Assembly (NCBI GenBank): GCA_021797515.1
Contig: JAJZZP010000113.1
Coordinates: 1-64,000 of the forward strand
Length of the DNA stretch: 64,000 nt
Source: Bacillota bacterium
Lineage (GTDB): Bacteria; Bacillota; Sulfobacillia; Sulfobacillales; Sulfobacillaceae
Direction: 5' to 3'
Both the position numbers and the translations under genes were made by a program. How positions within the stretch are numbered: the first letter of the stretch is position 1; each line of letters opens with the position of its first letter. The notes beneath the pieces are model-generated. The model made no database searches and was not told where the DNA came from. It saw only the letters and a program-made list of their open reading frames with translations. Shown piece after piece: positions 60,253 to 64,000 of this stretch.

Positions 60253-61121
60253 CGGTGCATCAAAAAAACCTCCGCACAGAACGGGTGCAGCATGGTTTGT
60301 TTTTAGCCGCGGCGGCCCTGTTAATTGCCGTGGGATTTGCGTTTTGGGGCACATTGGGGTGGGGAACGCTCCGATTCTTCTTGCAGCATGGGTTGAATAG
60401 GACGATTTTGGGCTTGCGATACCATCCCATCCAGGGTGAATTTGGCTTATTGCCCTTTATTGCCGGATCCCTCTCAGTGACCCTGATCGCCGTGGTTTTA
60501 GCTTACCCGTTGGCACTGTCAGTAGCTGTTACCGCAACGATGGTGCTGCCACACCGCTGGCTTCCGGCGATTCGTCAGACGGTGGGAAGTTTGGCGGCCA
60601 TTCCCTCGGTGATTTTTGGTTGGTGGGGGCTAGCCATGGTTGTGCCTTTGGTCAGAAAGTTAGGTGGTGGAACCGGTTTTAGTGTGGCGGCAGCAGGTAT
60701 TGTTTTGGCCGTGATGATCGTTCCCACCTTAAGTCTTTTGGCCATTCACGCTGCGATGCGGGTACCCGAGCGATGGGTTGAGGGATCTCTGGCTCTAGGA
60801 GCAACTCCGGACCAAACTTTAGGACGGGTGGTATTGCAGTCTATTCGAGCGCCACTGGCGGAGGCGGGAATTGTCGCGGTTGGCCGTGCCTTGGGAGAAA
60901 CCATGGCGGTGCAAATGGTCATAGGAGGACAAACATTTTTTCCCCATAATGTGTTTGCGCCGGGGGCGACTTTGACCAGTGAGATTCTTAATGATATTGG
61001 TCTTTTGCCGCCAGGGGCTTTTGGCCATCATGTACTCGACGTGATGGCTCTATTGTTGCTTTTGGCGATGTATGGATTGGTTTTGTTGGTGGAACGGATT
61101 GGCGGGAGGGAAATCGGGTGA
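60249..61121 (+). CDS. pstC: Phosphate ABC transporter permease PstC
   Basis: 290 residues, six membrane segments. LPFIAGSLSVTLIAVVLAYPLALSVA is the early permease region. The cytoplasmic loop EGSLALGATPDQTLGRVVL with downstream RALGETMAVQMVIGG is the EAA-type motif that docks with PstB. It overlaps pstA by 4 bases. Confidence 0.93.
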   Translation: MTVHQKNLRTERVQHGLFLAAAALLIAVGFAFWGTLGWGTLRFFLQHGLNRTILGLRYHPIQGEFGLLPFIAGSLSVTLIAVVLAYPLALSVAVTATMVLPHRWLPAIRQTVGSLAAIPSVIFGWWGLAMVVPLVRKLGGGTGFSVAAAGIVLAVMIVPTLSLLAIHAAMRVPERWVEGSLALGATPDQTLGRVVLQSIRAPLAEAGIVAVGRALGETMAVQMVIGGQTFFPHNVFAPGATLTSEILNDIGLLPPGAFGHHVLDVMALLLLLAMYGLVLLVERIGGREIG

Positions 61122-61945
61122 AAGGTACCACCTGGCATCGTTTGGCGGTGGTCGGAAGCGTCTTGACTATAGCGGTGTTCGGCCTTCTTCTGGGAGATCT
61201 GGTGTGGCAGGGATTGCCTCAGGTTTCTCTGGGTTTTTTGTGGAAAACACCTTCAGAACTGAGTTCTTTGGGTGGAATCGGACCGGAATTGCTAAACACC
61301 TTGGTGATGGTGGGAGCCGCATCAGCGATTACCATCCCCTTAGGTTTGGCAGCGGCGATTTTGCGCATCGAATACGGGGCCCGACCCGGTTTTCTTTTGG
61401 TCTTTGATCGCATGCGATATACGCTGCTTAGTCTCCCGACGGTTGTGGTTGGCCTGATGATTTATGAATGGGTCATTGCAGGAATGAGATGGCCCTTGTC
61501 GGTGGGATCTGGGATCATAGCGTTGGCTGTGGTAAACTGGCCTTTTATCGTGGACGTCAGCGTCGCAGCACTAAGCGGGGTGCCAGACAGTTTTCGCGAG
61601 GCGTCACTGGCACTAGGCGCCACCAAATACCTGACGTTGTTACGAGTGGTGTTGCCGAGCGCACTTTCTGCCTTGGTATCGGGTGTAGGGATGGCGATTG
61701 CCCGGCTCATGGGCGAATCAGCGGTCTTGATTTTCACAGCCGGGATTAATGTGTCTCGGCATTGGGGTTGGTCCGCACCCGGGGAAACTCTGGCAGTGCA
61801 TTTATGGTATCTCCGGACCGAATCAGTGGCGCCTCACGCGGATGCGCAAGCTGCGGCTACCGGAGTGGTGCTATTGTTATTAGTGGGGTTGGTGTTGTAT
61901 CTGACCCAAAAATTAGCGCACTGGTTAAAGCCCATGGATACTTAA
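61118..61945 (+). CDS. pstA: Phosphate ABC transporter permease PstA
   Basis: 275 residues, six membrane segments. LGGIGPELLNTLVMVGAAS at the start, FREASLALGATKYLTLLRVVLPSALSALVSG (EAA loop) and ARLMGESAVLIFTAG define PstA. GTG start. Confidence 0.93.
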   Translation: MKGTTWHRLAVVGSVLTIAVFGLLLGDLVWQGLPQVSLGFLWKTPSELSSLGGIGPELLNTLVMVGAASAITIPLGLAAAILRIEYGARPGFLLVFDRMRYTLLSLPTVVVGLMIYEWVIAGMRWPLSVGSGIIALAVVNWPFIVDVSVAALSGVPDSFREASLALGATKYLTLLRVVLPSALSALVSGVGMAIARLMGESAVLIFTAGINVSRHWGWSAPGETLAVHLWYLRTESVAPHADAQAAATGVVLLLLVGLVLYLTQKLAHWLKPMDT

Positions 61946-62011
61946 CAGAAAATCTGACAGCAGGCAGCCGGATTGTTTGGTAACATTAGGGAAACTCCGT
62001 GAGGGGGGAAT

Positions 62012-62797
62012 ATGACACTCGGGGGGTATCGAGTGGACAATGAAGCGCCCCACATTAATGTGACGCACTTATCTGTAGCGTACAGGGATCAACGGATTCT
62101 GAAAGACGTCTCGATGACGGTGCCTGGGGGGCGGGTACTGGCGGTGATTGGTCCTTCGGGATGCGGCAAATCAACGTTGCTTAGAGTTTTCAACCGCTTG
62201 GTCGACCGTGTTTCCGGGGTTCATATCAAAGGGCAAGTCCAAGTGGGCAACTTCGAGGTCATCGGGGATCATGTGGACTTGGTAGAATTGAGGCAAAAAG
62301 TGGGGATGGTGTTTCAGCACCCCAATCCCTTTCCCTTTAGTGTGTTCGATAACGTGGCATACGGACCGAGGCTGCAAGGGGTCAAAAACTCGAATCGATT
62401 GCGGCTGTTGGTGGAAAATAGTTTGAAACAGGCCTCGCTTTGGGATGAGGTTCGTGGGAAATTGCGGCGTCCTGCCAGCTCGCTTTCTGGAGGCCAGCAG
62501 CAACGCCTTTGCATTGCTCGAGCACTTGCGGTTTCCCCCCAGGTGCTATTGATGGATGAGCCGACGTCAGCTTTGGACCCCTTGTCCACCGCAAAAATCG
62601 AAGAATTAGTGTTAGCTCTCAAGGGGCGATACACCGTAATTTTGGTCACCCATAATCTGCAACAAGCGGCTCGGGTTTCGGACTTTACCGCCTTTTTTCG
62701 GGAAGGCCATTTAGTAGAACTGGGGCCCACCAAAGAAGTGTTTACCACGCCGAGGCGGTCGGCTACCGAAGAATTTCTCACCGGGCGTTACGAGTAG
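62012..62797 (+). CDS. pstB: Phosphate ABC transporter ATP-binding protein
   Basis: 261 residues. Walker A GPSGCGKSTLLRVFNR, Q-loop FQHPNPFPFS, signature LSGGQQQRLCIARALA, Walker B VLLMDEPTSALD and the H-loop VTHNLQQAARVSD are complete. The FNRL segment after the P-loop is typical of PstB. There is a 66-base gap after pstA; RBS GAGGGGGG. Confidence 0.95.
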   Translation: MTLGGYRVDNEAPHINVTHLSVAYRDQRILKDVSMTVPGGRVLAVIGPSGCGKSTLLRVFNRLVDRVSGVHIKGQVQVGNFEVIGDHVDLVELRQKVGMVFQHPNPFPFSVFDNVAYGPRLQGVKNSNRLRLLVENSLKQASLWDEVRGKLRRPASSLSGGQQQRLCIARALAVSPQVLLMDEPTSALDPLSTAKIEELVLALKGRYTVILVTHNLQQAARVSDFTAFFREGHLVELGPTKEVFTTPRRSATEEFLTGRYE

Positions 62798-62808
62798 GAG
62801 GGTGCTGG

Positions 62809-63465
62809 ATGCTGCGTCAATCGTTTCGCGCAGAACTGCAACAGCTGGACCAAGAGTTAATTCGCATGGGGGCCTTGGTTGAGGACCAAATTCGGCGCGC
62901 TGTGAAATCACTTACGGAGCGCAATGTCACGTTGGCAGACATGGTCATCGCCGACGACGACCGGGTGGATGCCATGGAAATTGACATTGAGCGGCGCTGT
63001 CTAACGCTTTTAGCGCTGCAGCAGCCACTAGCCGGAGATCTGCGCATTGTGTCCACCATTTTAAAAATTATTACTGATTTAGAAAGGATGGCAGACCATG
63101 CCGCTGATATTGCCGAAGTGACGGTACGGTTGGGTCAGGAACCCTTGGTAAAACCCTTGGTGGATATTCCTGAAATGGCCCGACTTTCCAGCTCTATGGT
63201 GCGTTTAGCGTTAAATGCCTATATTCATCGGAGTCTGGAAGAAGCGGTGACCATGATTCGGCTTGATGATGATGTAGACCATCTCTATTCACGGATTTTT
63301 GACGACTTACAGGGGCTGATGCAGGATCGGCCAGAGACCGTTCCCCAAGCTATCCATTTGCTTTTTGTGGCAAACTATATAGAAAGGGTTGCAGACCACG
63401 CGACCAATCTTGGCGAATGGGTGATTTACATGGTCACGGGAGAGCGGAAAGAATTGAATGACTAG
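62809..63465 (+). CDS. phoU: Phosphate-specific transport system accessory protein
   Basis: 218 residues, all helical. Two PhoU repeats with ERRCLTLLALQQPLAGDLRIVSTIL, KIITDLERMADHAADIAE, and later VANYIERVADHATNLGEWVI; the E/D-x3-D metal clusters are the PhoU hallmark. It dampens PhoR and Pst activity. Final gene of phoPR-pstSCAB-phoU. Confidence 0.95.
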   Translation: MLRQSFRAELQQLDQELIRMGALVEDQIRRAVKSLTERNVTLADMVIADDDRVDAMEIDIERRCLTLLALQQPLAGDLRIVSTILKIITDLERMADHAADIAEVTVRLGQEPLVKPLVDIPEMARLSSSMVRLALNAYIHRSLEEAVTMIRLDDDVDHLYSRIFDDLQGLMQDRPETVPQAIHLLFVANYIERVADHATNLGEWVIYMVTGERKELND

Positions 63466-63555
63466 GCTTCGGTGGCTGTGAGTCATGGCGTTTTTTCGCT
63501 AAAATAGCATTACGGTGCCGCATCACGGCGGGACTACTGATGAGGAGGGACTAGA

Positions 63556-64000
63556 GTGGTAAAAGTAGGAATCAACGGAGGCGGCAGTATTGGCCGTCGT
63601 TTCTTTCGCATTGCGCAGCAACAACGGGATTTTGAAATTGTCGCGATTAACGACTTAACCAATGCGAAAACGGTGGGACATCTCCTCAAGTATGACTCCA
63701 ACTACGGCGTGTTTGATCAAGAAGTGGGTACTGAAGGCACCGATTTGGTTGTCGGTGATCGCACGATTCGGATTTTGGCCGAACGGGATCCGGGCCAAAT
63801 CCCTTGGCGCGACTTAGGAGTGGACATTGTCGTGGAGTCCACGGGACTCTTTACCGATGCCAGCAAAGCCCGCGCCCATATCGATCGCGGGGGGGCCAAA
63901 CGGGTCATCATTTCTGCTCCGGCCAAGGGAGAAGACATTACGTTGGTTTTAGGTGTCAATGATGAAAAATATAACCCCGAGGCTCACTTCATCATTTCCA
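63556..64000 (+). CDS. gap: Glyceraldehyde-3-phosphate dehydrogenase, N-terminal part (cut by window end)
   Basis: 148 codons are visible. GTG at 63556 follows GAGGAGGG. VKVGINGGGSIGRRFFRIA is the NAD fold (GFGRIGR in most enzymes; here GGGSIGR). AINDLTNAKTVGHLLKYDSNYG and IVVESTGLFTDASKARAHIDRGGAKRVIISAP are standard. The catalytic cysteine lies beyond the edge. The glycolytic neighbours (pgk, tpi) would be expected next. Confidence 0.93.
   Translation, partial: MVKVGINGGGSIGRRFFRIAQQQRDFEIVAINDLTNAKTVGHLLKYDSNYGVFDQEVGTEGTDLVVGDRTIRILAERDPGQIPWRDLGVDIVVESTGLFTDASKARAHIDRGGAKRVIISAPAKGEDITLVLGVNDEKYNPEAHFIIS

Noticed and set aside
1-64000. CRISPR arrays, tRNA or rRNA genes
   Set aside because: No regularly spaced direct repeats and no cloverleaf or rRNA signatures were noticed on either strand; a tRNA search tool would be needed to be certain.

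Overview
The window comes from a moderately GC-rich, spore-forming-type Firmicute. Gene content and style (Shine-Dalgarno cores of GGAGG type, frequent GTG/TTG starts, PhoP/PhoR, Asp23 domain, sulfur and persulfide genes, many IS remnants) suggest a Sulfobacillus-like acidophile. That genus assignment is an inference; no rRNA gene is present.

Layout. 1-430 holds remnants of a TnpB element and an IS630-type transposase. 431-1427 is unassigned. An MFS exporter follows (1428-2603). 2620-9892 is a threonine dehydratase-like gene split by a 6.28-kb IS-bounded insertion. The insertion has matching ends, a perfect 6-bp target duplication (TCACAT), and an interior of decayed genes plus an intact Crp/Fnr regulator and TSUP permease. 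10047-13481 carries an acyl-ACP reductase-like protein, glnA and a DUF421 membrane protein. 13600-20456 is a complete argCJBDGH operon closed by a terminator. 20487-21534 is decayed DNA. 21535-23993 has a lipoprotein, an IS1341-type tnpB and a family-4 uracil-DNA glycosylase. 24064-32363 is housekeeping: dehydrogenase, HAD phosphatase, MBL hydrolase, stand-alone Cas4-like nuclease, OsmC, YchF-like GTPase, hemL, lgt, an L,D-transpeptidase and moaDE. 32356-37725 has a LytTR response regulator and its likely kinase placed either side of an acetyl-CoA synthetase-like gene, with the kinase coupled to two isochorismatase-fold hydrolases. 39441-37831 is an APC permease.

The most striking part is 40755-44184. 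Two thioredoxin-fold genes, a glutaredoxin-like protein (40823-41059, +) and a protein disulfide oxidoreductase-like protein (41833-41186, -), each carry an in-frame TGA exactly where the first cysteine of the CxxC site should be (UPHC and UPYC). Each has a small hairpin just downstream of the TGA, as expected of a bacterial SECIS, and each is otherwise intact with its own RBS and terminator. They are very probably selenoproteins. The second is the last gene of a minus-strand operon with a persulfide dioxygenase-like MBL protein and a tandem rhodanese, facing a CsoR/CstR-type repressor gene across a perfect inverted-repeat operator. This looks like a sulfane-sulfur detoxification operon that recruits a selenocysteine redoxin.

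44226-50643 holds a FAD oxidoreductase, a CAP-domain exoprotein, an alpha/beta hydrolase, a fused ATP sulfurylase/APS kinase and a divergent sulfotransferase (PAPS supply and use). 50949-57386 holds an S9 peptidase, then a Nudix CoA pyrophosphatase, a GNAT, an N-succinylamino acid racemase-like enzyme and an M20 hydrolase (a D-to-L amino acid conversion set), and a P-loop/Asp23 fusion. 57389-63465 is phoPR-pstSCAB-phoU. A gap gene runs off the right edge.

No tRNA, rRNA or CRISPR array was seen. Positions of short sites were counted by hand and may be off by a base.
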